A stretch of DNA of 64,000 nucleotides from Lacinutrix jangbogonensis (GTDB taxonomy: Bacteria > Bacteroidota > Bacteroidia > Flavobacteriales > Flavobacteriaceae), in assembly GCF_000797445.1 (NCBI RefSeq), contig NZ_JSWF01000025.1:248001-312000 (forward strand), given 5' to 3'. A program made the position numbers and the translations under genes. Below, piece by piece: positions 55,692 to 64,000 of this stretch. Positions within the stretch are counted from its first letter, which is position 1, and every line of letters begins with the position of its first letter. The notes under the pieces are model-generated. The model made no database searches, had not been told where the DNA came from, and saw only the letters and a program-made list of their open reading frames with translations.

Positions 55692-58673
55692 ATGATTAAA
55701 AAAACGCTACTACTTACCTTTCTTGCTTGTACAATTAACCTTTTTGCTCAAGAAAATGTCCCAAAAAATGATGGTGTAAAAACCATAAGCTCAAATTACA
55801 CCGCAATTACAAATGCTAAAATTCACGTCTCTCCTACTCAGATTATTGAGAATGGAACTCTTGTTATTAAAGACGGAAAAATAGTATCTGTTGGCAGTAA
55901 TATTACTATTCCAAAAAATGCTGTGGTAACAGATTTAACAGGAAAAAGTGTTTATCCTTCATTTATTGATATTTACTCAACTTTTGGAGTAGAGAAACCT
56001 AAAAGACAAACTGTTTCTCGTGGTCCACAATACGATGCTGGAAGAGAAGGATACTATTGGAACGATCATATTAGAGCAGAACAAAATGCTATTGATCTTT
56101 TTAAATACGACGATAAAGAAGCTAAAAAATTATTAGAAGCTGGCTTTGGTGTCGTAAACACCCATATTAACGATGGTATTATTCGTGGTACTGGAACACT
56201 TATTGCACTTAACTCTAAGGGTTCTAATGCTAACAGAATACTAAAAGAGCAATCTGGACAGTATTTAGGAACAGGTAAAAGTGTAACCTCTAGACAATCC
56301 TATCCAACTTCAATTATGGGTTCTTTTGCATTGCTTAGACAAGTAAATATGGACGCGAAATGGTATGCTTCTGGCGCTGCTAAGGAAACAGACAGAACTT
56401 TGGAAGCCTTTAATAGAAATAAAAATCAGGTTCAAATTATTGAAGCTGGAAGTAAAATGAATGCTTTGCGTTTAGATAAAATTGGCGACCAGTTTAATAC
56501 GCAATACGTTTTTGTTGGTGGTGGTGATGAATACGAATATGTAAATGATATAAAAGCAACTAACGGAACCTTTATTATACCAATAGACTTTCCTGCTGCT
56601 TACGACATGGAGAATCCGTTTCTAGCAAGTTCTGTTGCATTAGCAGATTTACGAGAATGGAATCAGAAACCATACAATCCAAAAATTTTAGCAGATAACA
56701 ATGTGAATTTCGCTTTGTCAACCTACAAGCTAAAAGAAGCTAAAATGTTTATGCCAAATCTTTTAAAAGCTATTGAATCAGGCTTATCTAAGGAAAAAGC
56801 GTTAGCAGCATTAACTACAATTCCAGCGCAAATTCTTGGAAAAAGTGACGAATTAGGAACCTTAAAGACAGGCGCTTATGCTAACTTCTTAGTGACTTCA
56901 GGAGATTTATTCGAAAAGAAAACGACTATTTATCAAAATTGGGTCGCTGGCGTGAAGAACGAATTAAAACCAATAGACCCTTTAGATATGCGTGGAAATT
57001 ACACGTTTAACTTAGGGAATACAGATTATGAACTATCTATTAAAGGCGAACTTAAAAAACTAAAAACTGAAGTTAAAGCAAACGATAAAAAATTAGGTGC
57101 TAAAATTAGTTTAAGTGACGATTGGATGCGTCTTACCTTCTCGACTATAGATACCACTAAACAGGAATTTATACGTTTAGTTGCTAACATAAAAAATACA
57201 AATGCTTTTAACGGAAAAGCAATTTTTCCAAATGGAAATGAAACAACCTTCTTTGCTACAAAGAAAGTAGACGCAAAAAAAACTGATGATAAAAAAGTTG
57301 ACAAAGACAAAAAGGACGACACCAAAAAAGTTGAAAAATTCTTTCCAGTAACCTATCCTAATATGGCTTATGGTTTTAAAACCTTACCTAAACAAAAAAC
57401 ACTTTTATTTAAAAATGTAACGGTTTGGACAAACGAAAAAGATGGCATTTTAGAAAATACAGATGTATTAATTAAAGCAGGTAAGATTTCTAAAATAGGT
57501 CAAAACCTTAGCGCAGCTAACGCACAAGTTATTGATGGCAAAGGCAAACACCTAACTGCTGGAATTATAGACGAACATGCTCATATTGCAACATCGTCTG
57601 TAAACGAATCAGGACACAACTCTACTGCAGAAGTGACACAAGAAGATGTTATTGACCCAGAAGATATTGGTATTTATAGAAACCTTGCAGGCGGTGTTAC
57701 CTCTATTCAAATATTACATGGCTCCGCTAACCCAATTGGAGGACGTTCTGCAATTATTAAAATGAAATGGGGAGAATCAGCTAATAACTTAATTTACAAA
57801 AATGCTCCTAAGTTTATAAAATTTGCTTTAGGAGAAAATGTAAAACAGAGTAATTGGGGAGACAATAATAAAGTACGTTTTCCGCAAACAAGAATGGGCG
57901 TGGAACAGGTTTATACTGATTATTTTCAGCGTGCTAAAGAATATGACACTAAAAAGAAAAGCGGAAAGCCTTATAGACAAGACGTTGAAATGGAAGTTAT
58001 TGCCGAAATTTTAAATAAAGAACGTTTTATTAGCTGTCACTCTTATGTGCAAAGTGAAATTAACATGTTAATGAAAGTTGCAGAGAAATTCGATTTTAAC
58101 ATTAATACGTTTACTCATATTTTAGAAGGTTATAAAGTAGCAGATAAGATGAAAGCGCATGGTGTTGGTGGTTCTACTTTTAGCGATTGGTGGGCTTACA
58201 AATACGAAGTAAATGACGCCATACCATTTAATGCTGCAATCATGCATAATGCGGGTGTAACAGTTGCTATAAATAGTGATGACGGCGAGATGTCAAGACG
58301 TTTAAATCAAGAAGCTGCAAAATCTGTTAAATATGGAGGTGTTAGCGAAGAAGATGCTTGGAAATTTGTAACTCTAAATCCTGCAAAACTATTACATATC
58401 GATAATCGTGTTGGTAGTATTAAAATTGGTAAAGATGCAGATGTTGTACTTTGGAGTGATCATCCTATGTCTATTTACGCAAAAGCAGAAAAAACTATTA
58501 TTGAAGGTGTTACCTATTTCGATATTAATCGTGATATACAATTACGAGCGTCTATTAAAAAAGAGAAAAATGAGTTAACGACGTTAATGCTTCAAGCTAA
58601 AAATAAAGGTTTAAAAACAAAACCAATTGAAAAGAAAGTGAAAGCAGATTTTCATTGTGACTCTGAGTTTTAG
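55692..58673 (+). CDS. secreted double-module amidohydrolase
   Basis: 993 residues with signal peptide (NLFAQEN). Two amidohydrolase-fold modules. Module 1 (about 30-430) lacks the metal-binding HxH: the position reads PSFIDIYSTFG. Module 2 (about 570-990) is complete in its metal site: TAGIIDEHAHIATSS, SCHSYVQSE, NTFTHILEG and AINSDDGEMSRR. A Lys/Asp-rich linker (about 532-555) separates them. The first module may be structural or regulatory. A second gene of the same fold, also lacking HxH, follows after 130 bp. Substrate unknown; periplasmic or surface location. Confidence 0.9.
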   Translation: MIKKTLLLTFLACTINLFAQENVPKNDGVKTISSNYTAITNAKIHVSPTQIIENGTLVIKDGKIVSVGSNITIPKNAVVTDLTGKSVYPSFIDIYSTFGVEKPKRQTVSRGPQYDAGREGYYWNDHIRAEQNAIDLFKYDDKEAKKLLEAGFGVVNTHINDGIIRGTGTLIALNSKGSNANRILKEQSGQYLGTGKSVTSRQSYPTSIMGSFALLRQVNMDAKWYASGAAKETDRTLEAFNRNKNQVQIIEAGSKMNALRLDKIGDQFNTQYVFVGGGDEYEYVNDIKATNGTFIIPIDFPAAYDMENPFLASSVALADLREWNQKPYNPKILADNNVNFALSTYKLKEAKMFMPNLLKAIESGLSKEKALAALTTIPAQILGKSDELGTLKTGAYANFLVTSGDLFEKKTTIYQNWVAGVKNELKPIDPLDMRGNYTFNLGNTDYELSIKGELKKLKTEVKANDKKLGAKISLSDDWMRLTFSTIDTTKQEFIRLVANIKNTNAFNGKAIFPNGNETTFFATKKVDAKKTDDKKVDKDKKDDTKKVEKFFPVTYPNMAYGFKTLPKQKTLLFKNVTVWTNEKDGILENTDVLIKAGKISKIGQNLSAANAQVIDGKGKHLTAGIIDEHAHIATSSVNESGHNSTAEVTQEDVIDPEDIGIYRNLAGGVTSIQILHGSANPIGGRSAIIKMKWGESANNLIYKNAPKFIKFALGENVKQSNWGDNNKVRFPQTRMGVEQVYTDYFQRAKEYDTKKKSGKPYRQDVEMEVIAEILNKERFISCHSYVQSEINMLMKVAEKFDFNINTFTHILEGYKVADKMKAHGVGGSTFSDWWAYKYEVNDAIPFNAAIMHNAGVTVAINSDDGEMSRRLNQEAAKSVKYGGVSEEDAWKFVTLNPAKLLHIDNRVGSIKIGKDADVVLWSDHPMSIYAKAEKTIIEGVTYFDINRDIQLRASIKKEKNELTTLMLQAKNKGLKTKPIEKKVKADFHCDSEF

Positions 58674-58802
58674 TGGGCAGAAAACAGTCTTCAGTTGGCA
58701 GTATTCAGTTTTACTCGGATAGCTTACTCATAAATTGAATTAATTTTAAATAAAAAAATATAGATTTCCATGTTCTCGGAAATGAAAAAAAATATAATTA
58801 GA

Positions 58803-60101
58803 ATGAAAAAATTAAAATATAAATTACTAGCCTTTGCTTTATTGCTTTCAAGTATTTCAATAGCACAGCAAACACCAGGCTCTAAACAAAAAGAAGCTAT
58901 TTCTATAGAAGGTGCAACAGCGCATTTAGGAAATGGTGAAGTGATTGAAAATTCCCTAATCATGTTCAACGAAGGTAAAATTACTTTTGTTGGCAGTGCA
59001 AATACAAAAATTGCGCGTCAAGGAAAAATAATGCAAGTACAAGGCAAGCATATCTACCCAGGTTTTATTGCTCCAAATTCGACTTTAGGTTTAGTAGAAG
59101 TCGATGCTGTTCGCGCAAGTAACGATGTAGATGAAGTTGGCACAATGAATCCACATATTAGAAGTTTAATTGCCTATAATACAGAATCTAAAGTTGTAGA
59201 ATCTATGAGACCTAACGGTGTGTTAATGGGACAGATTACACCTCGTGGTGGACGTATTTCAGGAACTTCTTCTGTAGTACAATTTGATGCTTGGAATTGG
59301 GAAGATGCAGCAATTAAAGTAGACGATGGTATCCATTTAAATTGGCCAAACCCATTTTCTCGTGGTCGCTGGTGGTTAGGAGAACCTGCTATGCTTAAAG
59401 AAAATAAAAATTACAAAAAACAAGTTGAAGAATTAACAGCTTATTTTACTGACAGCAAAGCGTATCAAGCAAGTGCAAAATCACCTAAACATTTACCTTT
59501 CGAAGCACTTCAAGGTGTTATTGATGGTTCTAAAAAACTTTACGTTCATGTTAATGGAGAAAGAGGTATTACAGATGCTATTAACTTTACAAAAGCAAAC
59601 AACATTAAACACCTTGTAGTTGTTGGAGCTTATGAAGCTCACAAAGTAAGTGGTTTACTAAAGCAGAACAACATTCCTGTTTTATTACAACGTGTACATA
59701 GCAAACCAAAAAATGACGACGACGATTATGATTTACCTTTTAAATTAGCTAACAAGTTAGTTAAAGCGGGTGTTCTTGTAGGTCTAGAAAATGCAGGAGA
59801 TATGGAACGAATGAATGCTCGAAACCTTCCATTTTTAGCTGGAACTTGTGCCGCTTATGGTTTAGATAAAGAACAAGCATTGAGTTTAATTACTTTAAAT
59901 ACTGCCAAAATTTTAGGCATCGATGATACAGTTGGATCGCTTGAAGTTGGCAAAGACGCTACACTTTTTATTAGCGAAGGTGATGCTTTAGATATGCGTA
60001 CCAATAAACTCTCGAAAGCTTATATTCAAGGTCGTGATATTAGTTTAGAGTCTCATCAAACAGAATTATATAAGCGTTATAGCAAAAAATATAAAAAGTA
60101 G
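58803..60101 (+). CDS. secreted amidohydrolase-fold protein lacking HxH
   Basis: 432 residues from MKKLKYKLLAFALLL (ATG at 58803; upstream in-frame ATGs at 58770 and 58782 do not give a signal peptide at the N-terminus). The signal ends SIAQQ. The fold is recognisable from the opening EGATAHLGNGEVIENSLIMF and the end VGSLEVGKDATLFISEGDAL. Where active enzymes have PGFxDxHxH, this has PGFIAPNSTLG, so the binuclear metal site is missing its first pair of ligands. It is probably a non-catalytic partner of the 993-residue protein upstream. Confidence 0.85.
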   Translation: MKKLKYKLLAFALLLSSISIAQQTPGSKQKEAISIEGATAHLGNGEVIENSLIMFNEGKITFVGSANTKIARQGKIMQVQGKHIYPGFIAPNSTLGLVEVDAVRASNDVDEVGTMNPHIRSLIAYNTESKVVESMRPNGVLMGQITPRGGRISGTSSVVQFDAWNWEDAAIKVDDGIHLNWPNPFSRGRWWLGEPAMLKENKNYKKQVEELTAYFTDSKAYQASAKSPKHLPFEALQGVIDGSKKLYVHVNGERGITDAINFTKANNIKHLVVVGAYEAHKVSGLLKQNNIPVLLQRVHSKPKNDDDDYDLPFKLANKLVKAGVLVGLENAGDMERMNARNLPFLAGTCAAYGLDKEQALSLITLNTAKILGIDDTVGSLEVGKDATLFISEGDALDMRTNKLSKAYIQGRDISLESHQTELYKRYSKKYKK

Positions 60102-60145
60102 TTTAAAAACATATTACTCCCTTAGAATAACATTAATAAATTATT

Positions 60146-60505
60146 ATGAAAAACTTCTTATTCGCATCCTTTGCTTTGATTAGTGTTTTAGGCTTTTCAC
60201 AAGAACAGATAACTAAAACTCAGCCTTTATATATTTCAAGTATAAATTTTACTGATTTCAATTTTAACAGCGCCTACTCAGATCTAGACAAAATATCTCT
60301 CACAATCATGGGAAAAAAACTGAATATCAAAAGTATTGACAAGATTAGACAAGGCCAGCTTGTTTTCTCTACAGCGAACATTGGAAAATCATTAAAAAAC
60401 ATAAAAATAGACATGCAACCAAGTCTGCAGGTAGAAGCGGAACGCGTTATGTATAGTGGTAATTTTATAAACCCCAACCAACCACTAATTCTTTGTTTTG
60501 ATTAA
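60146..60505 (+). CDS. small secreted protein, unknown
   Basis: 119 residues with a signal peptide (SVLGFSQEQ). The mature part has no motif that I recognise; hydrophobic and charged residues alternate in a way that suggests beta-strands. It follows the amidohydrolase-fold gene by 44 bp on the same strand and may belong to that unit. It is convergent with the DUF6503 gene. Confidence 0.6.
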   Translation: MKNFLFASFALISVLGFSQEQITKTQPLYISSINFTDFNFNSAYSDLDKISLTIMGKKLNIKSIDKIRQGQLVFSTANIGKSLKNIKIDMQPSLQVEAERVMYSGNFINPNQPLILCFD

Positions 60506-60538
60506 TCGTAATAGGTTTGCTAAAATTTATTGAAATAA

Positions 60539-61324
60539 TTATTCATCTTTAGACTTAGCAAAAACAGTGTCTTCTAGCCTCTCTTTTGATAATGAAATAT
60601 CTGTAAATAATAAATCGTTACGCTTCTCTCCTATTGTAAAACCATCTGATTTGTACCATTCTAAAGTTTTAGGTAATACCATTCCGTTTACGGTTTGCCA
60701 ATCGGCATATTTTATAAAATGCCAATCTTTACTTTTCTCTTTTGTAAAATAGGTTACTGTATAGCCTAACCATGCCATCTTATTGGTTTGAGCATCGTAA
60801 TACATAATATATTCGTCTTCTGGAGATTCGCCAATGGCAGCTCCATAACTGATTTTTATGCCTGGATATTCATTACCATCTATTTTTAATGGTTCTACAT
60901 TTGCGTAAGTAATACCATCGTCTGCCAACACATAAGGCATAGCATAGAAATAAAACATTAAGTTGTAATAAAACTGTGGATTCCCTTCGTATTTATGTTC
61001 TCCTTTATTAATTAACCATGCTTCTTTTCCTGTGTAACCAATTTTAAAAGCATCGGTTTCTATTAATGATCGCCTGTCTTTTAAGTCGGTTATTGTAATT
61101 TCGTCTCCTGTTGGTTTTTTCATCGTAAACACTAGAGTATTAAACGCATTCCATTGTTCTATTTGACCATGAGCATTCAATATTTTAGTTACATTCTCTG
61201 GGTATATAGAAGTGGTTACTTCCATTTTTTCTTTTGAATAATCGGCGTTTACAACTGGTTTCGTTTCTTGCTTACAAGCCGAAACTATAAATAATACAGC
61301 CATAAGTAGTATTTGGTTCTTCAT
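60539..61324 (-). CDS. DUF6503 family lipoprotein
   Basis: 261 residues with a lipoprotein signal (FIVSACKQE). Mature domain features INAHGQIEQWNAF-type opening, a central MPYVLADDGITY, and ADWQTVNGMVLPKTLEWYKS near the end, which resembles the LolA-like fold of DUF6503 proteins common in flavobacteria. Function unknown. Transcribed toward a convergent small gene. Confidence 0.8.
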   Translation of the reverse strand: MKNQILLMAVLFIVSACKQETKPVVNADYSKEKMEVTTSIYPENVTKILNAHGQIEQWNAFNTLVFTMKKPTGDEITITDLKDRRSLIETDAFKIGYTGKEAWLINKGEHKYEGNPQFYYNLMFYFYAMPYVLADDGITYANVEPLKIDGNEYPGIKISYGAAIGESPEDEYIMYYDAQTNKMAWLGYTVTYFTKEKSKDWHFIKYADWQTVNGMVLPKTLEWYKSDGFTIGEKRNDLLFTDISLSKERLEDTVFAKSKDE

Positions 61325-61374
61325 CTTTTAGTTTAATTTTTAATTAAGTCGCAAAATAAAAGTATTGATTACAA

Positions 61375-61404
61375 AAAAAACTTCAGGATTAACTGAAGCT
61401 TTTA
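61375..61404 (-). terminator. terminator of the T9SS surface-protein gene
   Basis: On the minus strand AGCTTCAG-TTAATC-CTGAAG is followed by eight T. It lies just beyond the stop of the large surface protein at 61424. Confidence 0.8.
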
Positions 61405-61423
61405 ACTAATATTTTCCTCCTTA

Positions 61424-64000
61424 TTATTCTTTTATTAATTTCTTTATAGTCTGCTTATTGTTTTGCTTCAGTTTTACAAAATACAATCCGGACTCTAAGT
61501 TTTTAACATTAAATTTAAGTGTTTCATTTACAGTATTTTGCATCACTATTTTACCTTGAATGTCTATGACCTCAATAGAAGCATTTCCGCTTGAAACGTT
61601 TTTCAACTTAATATTTACAACGCTTGTTGCTGGATTTGGAAATAGTGCAAAATCATCTGAACCAAATTCATCAACAGATAGACTTTGCTCTATAAACTCA
61701 GTTTCAAAAGTATTCGTTATTACTGGAGCATTAAAGTCGAAATAAATTTCTGCTGTATTTGGAATAATAGTCCCAATTGCATAACCTGCTGTTGGCTTAA
61801 TTCTAAAGTGAACGTAACCATTACTACCATAGTCGTCTTGAGATTGCGCAGGCAAGTTAATATTATCGAAAGTCCACGATAATTGGTTTCCGTTTTGCAT
61901 CATCACAACATCGTGTGTTGCTCTTATAAACTGTAACGTACTTATGTCTAATAATGGATCTACAGTATTTTCTATACGTACATTTATTGCTTCGGCTGTT
62001 CCTACATTTTGAAATCTTATTGTGTAGTATAAATACTCATCTGTTGTAATAAAATCATCATAAACAATATCACGTCCATGTAACTCTGTAATATCGTTTG
62101 GATCGAAAGAACCAATAACTTCTTGGGTAATTACGGATATGTTATTTTCATTAACAACATCGTTCGCGGCAGTTGTATAGGCTACAGAACTTGTTACAAA
62201 TTCTCCTAAAGTTACAGTTGTTGGTGTATATAATTTAAACCAAACGACTCTTGACTCTCCAGGCAAAAGGTTGGTAAAACTTATTGTTGCTCCTGTCGCT
62301 GATGGTATTACAGATATTTGCGAACTAAAAGGCATTGCGCTTACATAGTCTACAATAGTATCGTGAATAAAATCTATAGTTCCAGATGTAATTGTTGTTG
62401 AACCTAAGTTTTCTATAACGAGGTCGTTCCAATAATTAAATCCAGGTCTTGGCGAACTAAATGGAATTAAATTTACCGATAAATCTTCGCATGGCATTTG
62501 CTCGGTAATTGGAAAATTTATGGTTACTGTATTTCCATTTAAAACAGATACATTTTCGAATAAGGCTGTTGGAATAGTAAAACAATTCTCGTAACCTGCA
62601 TTTGCTGCAAAAGTAATATCGTAGCTATTTGTTTCCTCTTGATTTACAATAGTAAAGTTTCCAGTATTAGAATTTACTGTATTTATACTACCATCATCAT
62701 TAACTTCGTAAGTAAAAAACCCGTTTGTAAATGGTGTGTCATTTCCATTAAAAACGCCATCATTATTATCATCTAAAAAGGCATTAACTTCTATAAACCC
62801 AAGGTTGCTTCCGCAGAAAACGTCAAAATCTATAGCATCATTGGTACAACCAATTACAGTACCATCCGATGCTATATAAACCGTTGCTGTAGTGCCTGTT
62901 GTAGTAAATGTTAATCCTGTTAAGTCACCATCATCATTAAGGCCATAAGGATTATCTGCATTTAAGTTTGTAGTACCATCACTATCTAGCACAATAAGTT
63001 CATCGAAATCATTTTCTGTTGTTCCAGAATTAAAAACGATATACAATGTTGAACCATCGTTACTTACAAAACTATATTGTTGAGTTTCGTTGTTATCATA
63101 GCAAAAAGAATTAGTTACTGGCTGGCCACAAACTACCGTTACGGGACAGTTTTCTGTAATGACATCGAAAAATGAAAATGAAGAACAGTTATTATTTACA
63201 GAATTTACAGAAGCTGTTATTGTCTGATTTGCATTTTGTGGACTATAACTTGAAGGATTAGGAATAGCATTTGTTCCAGCTGAAGCGTCTTGAGTACTTT
63301 CATAAAAAGTAACAGTATATTCGATAGGATTTAGATTGTCTAGAATTTGTGGAATAGTTGATGTTAAATTGTAAACCTGATTTGGATCGCACGATGTTAA
63401 ATTATTTGCTGTTCCAAGTATTGGAAAAGAACCCACATCTACAGTAGTTGTACCTATATTAACACAACCAGTAATAGTATTGGTTATTGTTACGGTGTAA
63501 TCTCCCGTTTGCTGCACAGTTATTGTTGGCGTATCCTCACCATTATTCCATTGATAAATAACGTCTTGTTGCGGCAACGTGTATGGTGATAATTCTATTA
63601 AGTCTCCAGAACAAATAGAATAAACATCATCAAAAATGATAAATGGTAATTGATTAATTAATAAATTTATAGTAGTAATTATATATTCACCAGTTGCGGT
63701 TTCTGTAACTCCTGCATAAACAGTTTGTAAATTTGGGTTTGCAGTAAAAGCGGAGACATTTGTAATAGTATTTGTTTGCATTAATGCATCGTCATAAACT
63801 TCATAATAAGCAACAGTATAATCGCTTGCTACTAAATCACTAAGTATATCTGGATTTGCTGTTGTTAAGTCGAATATTGTTGTACCAACAGCATTATTAT
63901 CATCACACATTTCAATAGTTGCAGGATTAACTTGAAAGGCAACATATTCTGTAACTAGGTCTAATGTTACAAAAGACGCACAATTATTATTAGCACTCTC
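61424..64000 (-). CDS. large T9SS-secreted surface protein (5' end beyond window)
   Basis: At least 858 residues visible. The frame is open from the right edge of the window, so the Met at 63910 is internal. N-terminal visible part: repeated Ig/PKD-like adhesion modules (VYSICSGDLIELSPYTLP, YQWNNGEDTPTITVQQTGDYTV). The middle has an SdrD-like or Asp/Asn-rich beta module (FLDDNNDGVFNGNDTPF). Then a DUF7619-type module (GSFDPNDITELHGRDI ... NTAEIYFDFNAPV). The C-terminal T9SS type A sorting domain is FALFPNPATSVVNIKL ... GLYFVKLKQN. It is probably a cell-surface adhesin or structural protein. Confidence 0.9.
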   Translation of the reverse strand, partial: ESANNNCASFVTLDLVTEYVAFQVNPATIEMCDDNNAVGTTIFDLTTANPDILSDLVASDYTVAYYEVYDDALMQTNTITNVSAFTANPNLQTVYAGVTETATGEYIITTINLLINQLPFIIFDDVYSICSGDLIELSPYTLPQQDVIYQWNNGEDTPTITVQQTGDYTVTITNTITGCVNIGTTTVDVGSFPILGTANNLTSCDPNQVYNLTSTIPQILDNLNPIEYTVTFYESTQDASAGTNAIPNPSSYSPQNANQTITASVNSVNNNCSSFSFFDVITENCPVTVVCGQPVTNSFCYDNNETQQYSFVSNDGSTLYIVFNSGTTENDFDELIVLDSDGTTNLNADNPYGLNDDGDLTGLTFTTTGTTATVYIASDGTVIGCTNDAIDFDVFCGSNLGFIEVNAFLDDNNDGVFNGNDTPFTNGFFTYEVNDDGSINTVNSNTGNFTIVNQEETNSYDITFAANAGYENCFTIPTALFENVSVLNGNTVTINFPITEQMPCEDLSVNLIPFSSPRPGFNYWNDLVIENLGSTTITSGTIDFIHDTIVDYVSAMPFSSQISVIPSATGATISFTNLLPGESRVVWFKLYTPTTVTLGEFVTSSVAYTTAANDVVNENNISVITQEVIGSFDPNDITELHGRDIVYDDFITTDEYLYYTIRFQNVGTAEAINVRIENTVDPLLDISTLQFIRATHDVVMMQNGNQLSWTFDNINLPAQSQDDYGSNGYVHFRIKPTAGYAIGTIIPNTAEIYFDFNAPVITNTFETEFIEQSLSVDEFGSDDFALFPNPATSVVNIKLKNVSSGNASIEVIDIQGKIVMQNTVNETLKFNVKNLESGLYFVKLKQNNKQTIKKLIKE

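Noticed and set aside
58680-58712. CAGT-rich stretch (GGCAGAAAACAGTCTTCAGT, then TTGGCAGTATTCAGT)
   Set aside because: Looks like a fragment of the short dispersed repeats seen in flavobacterial intergenic DNA, but one fragment alone is not enough to call.
1-64000. CRISPR array, toxin-antitoxin, restriction-modification or other defence island
   Set aside because: No regular repeat-spacer pattern, no cas-like or defence-family genes were seen; the only regular tandem repeat is the 30-bp unit before ribH, with no spacers.

Overview
The window is a piece of a Bacteroidota chromosome, almost certainly a marine Flavobacteriaceae member of the Winogradskyella, Lacinutrix or Olleya type. Supporting signs are the AT-rich coding DNA, the gliding lipoprotein GldI, two proteins with type IX secretion (T9SS) C-terminal sorting domains, a TonB-dependent receptor with a carboxypeptidase-like regulatory domain, many short lipoproteins, the near absence of Shine-Dalgarno sites, and promoters of the Bacteroidota form TTTG-N17-20-TAnnTTTG. 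The genus is an inference.

Left part (1-12.7 kb): a PadR/PspC/GIN-domain envelope-stress module, thioredoxin reductase, a YtxH protein, tRNA-Pro(TGG) with its own promoter and terminator, a secreted PQQ-type sugar dehydrogenase with its cytochrome c, and a tight operon of uridine kinase, FtsB/DivIC-like protein and methylmalonyl-CoA mutase. The two mutase subunits are separated by two unknown lipoprotein genes.

12.8-17.9 kb: a LytS/LytTR two-component system, a divergent secreted alpha/beta hydrolase and an exported YtcJ-like amidohydrolase. This block is bracketed by two imperfect direct copies of the 3' end of the mutase large-subunit gene and looks like an insertion.

18.2-39.3 kb: conserved housekeeping genes. 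They are parA-parB-DUF5683-dapB-lepB-wbqC-like-DUF6122, a nuclease-family protein, two rhomboids, mutL, two tiny membrane proteins, ribH, a TPR protein, recF-lipoprotein-DciA-like, a secreted M4 metallopeptidase, ndk, an nrnA-like phosphoesterase, gldI and a cyclophilin-FKBP fusion.

39.3-52.9 kb: an accessory and decaying zone. It holds an outer-membrane protein gene with an amber codon in its signal peptide, a frameshifted secreted-protein gene, membrane proteins, two almost identical dead copies of an IS110-family element flanking a DUF3050 (haem-oxygenase-like) gene, a dead IS3-family element, a TonB receptor with a Crp/Fnr regulator, a dead IS1182-family element, and an amidohydrolase whose second codon is a stop.

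53-64 kb: pepD, DUF3810, two amidohydrolase-fold secreted proteins, small secreted proteins, and a very large T9SS surface protein that runs off the right edge.

I found no CRISPR array, rRNA operon, prophage or recognisable defence system. The most interesting signals are the scpA-tail direct repeat around the 5-kb block, the twin IS110 copies that share lesions and target context, and the 30-bp tandem hairpin repeat in front of ribH.
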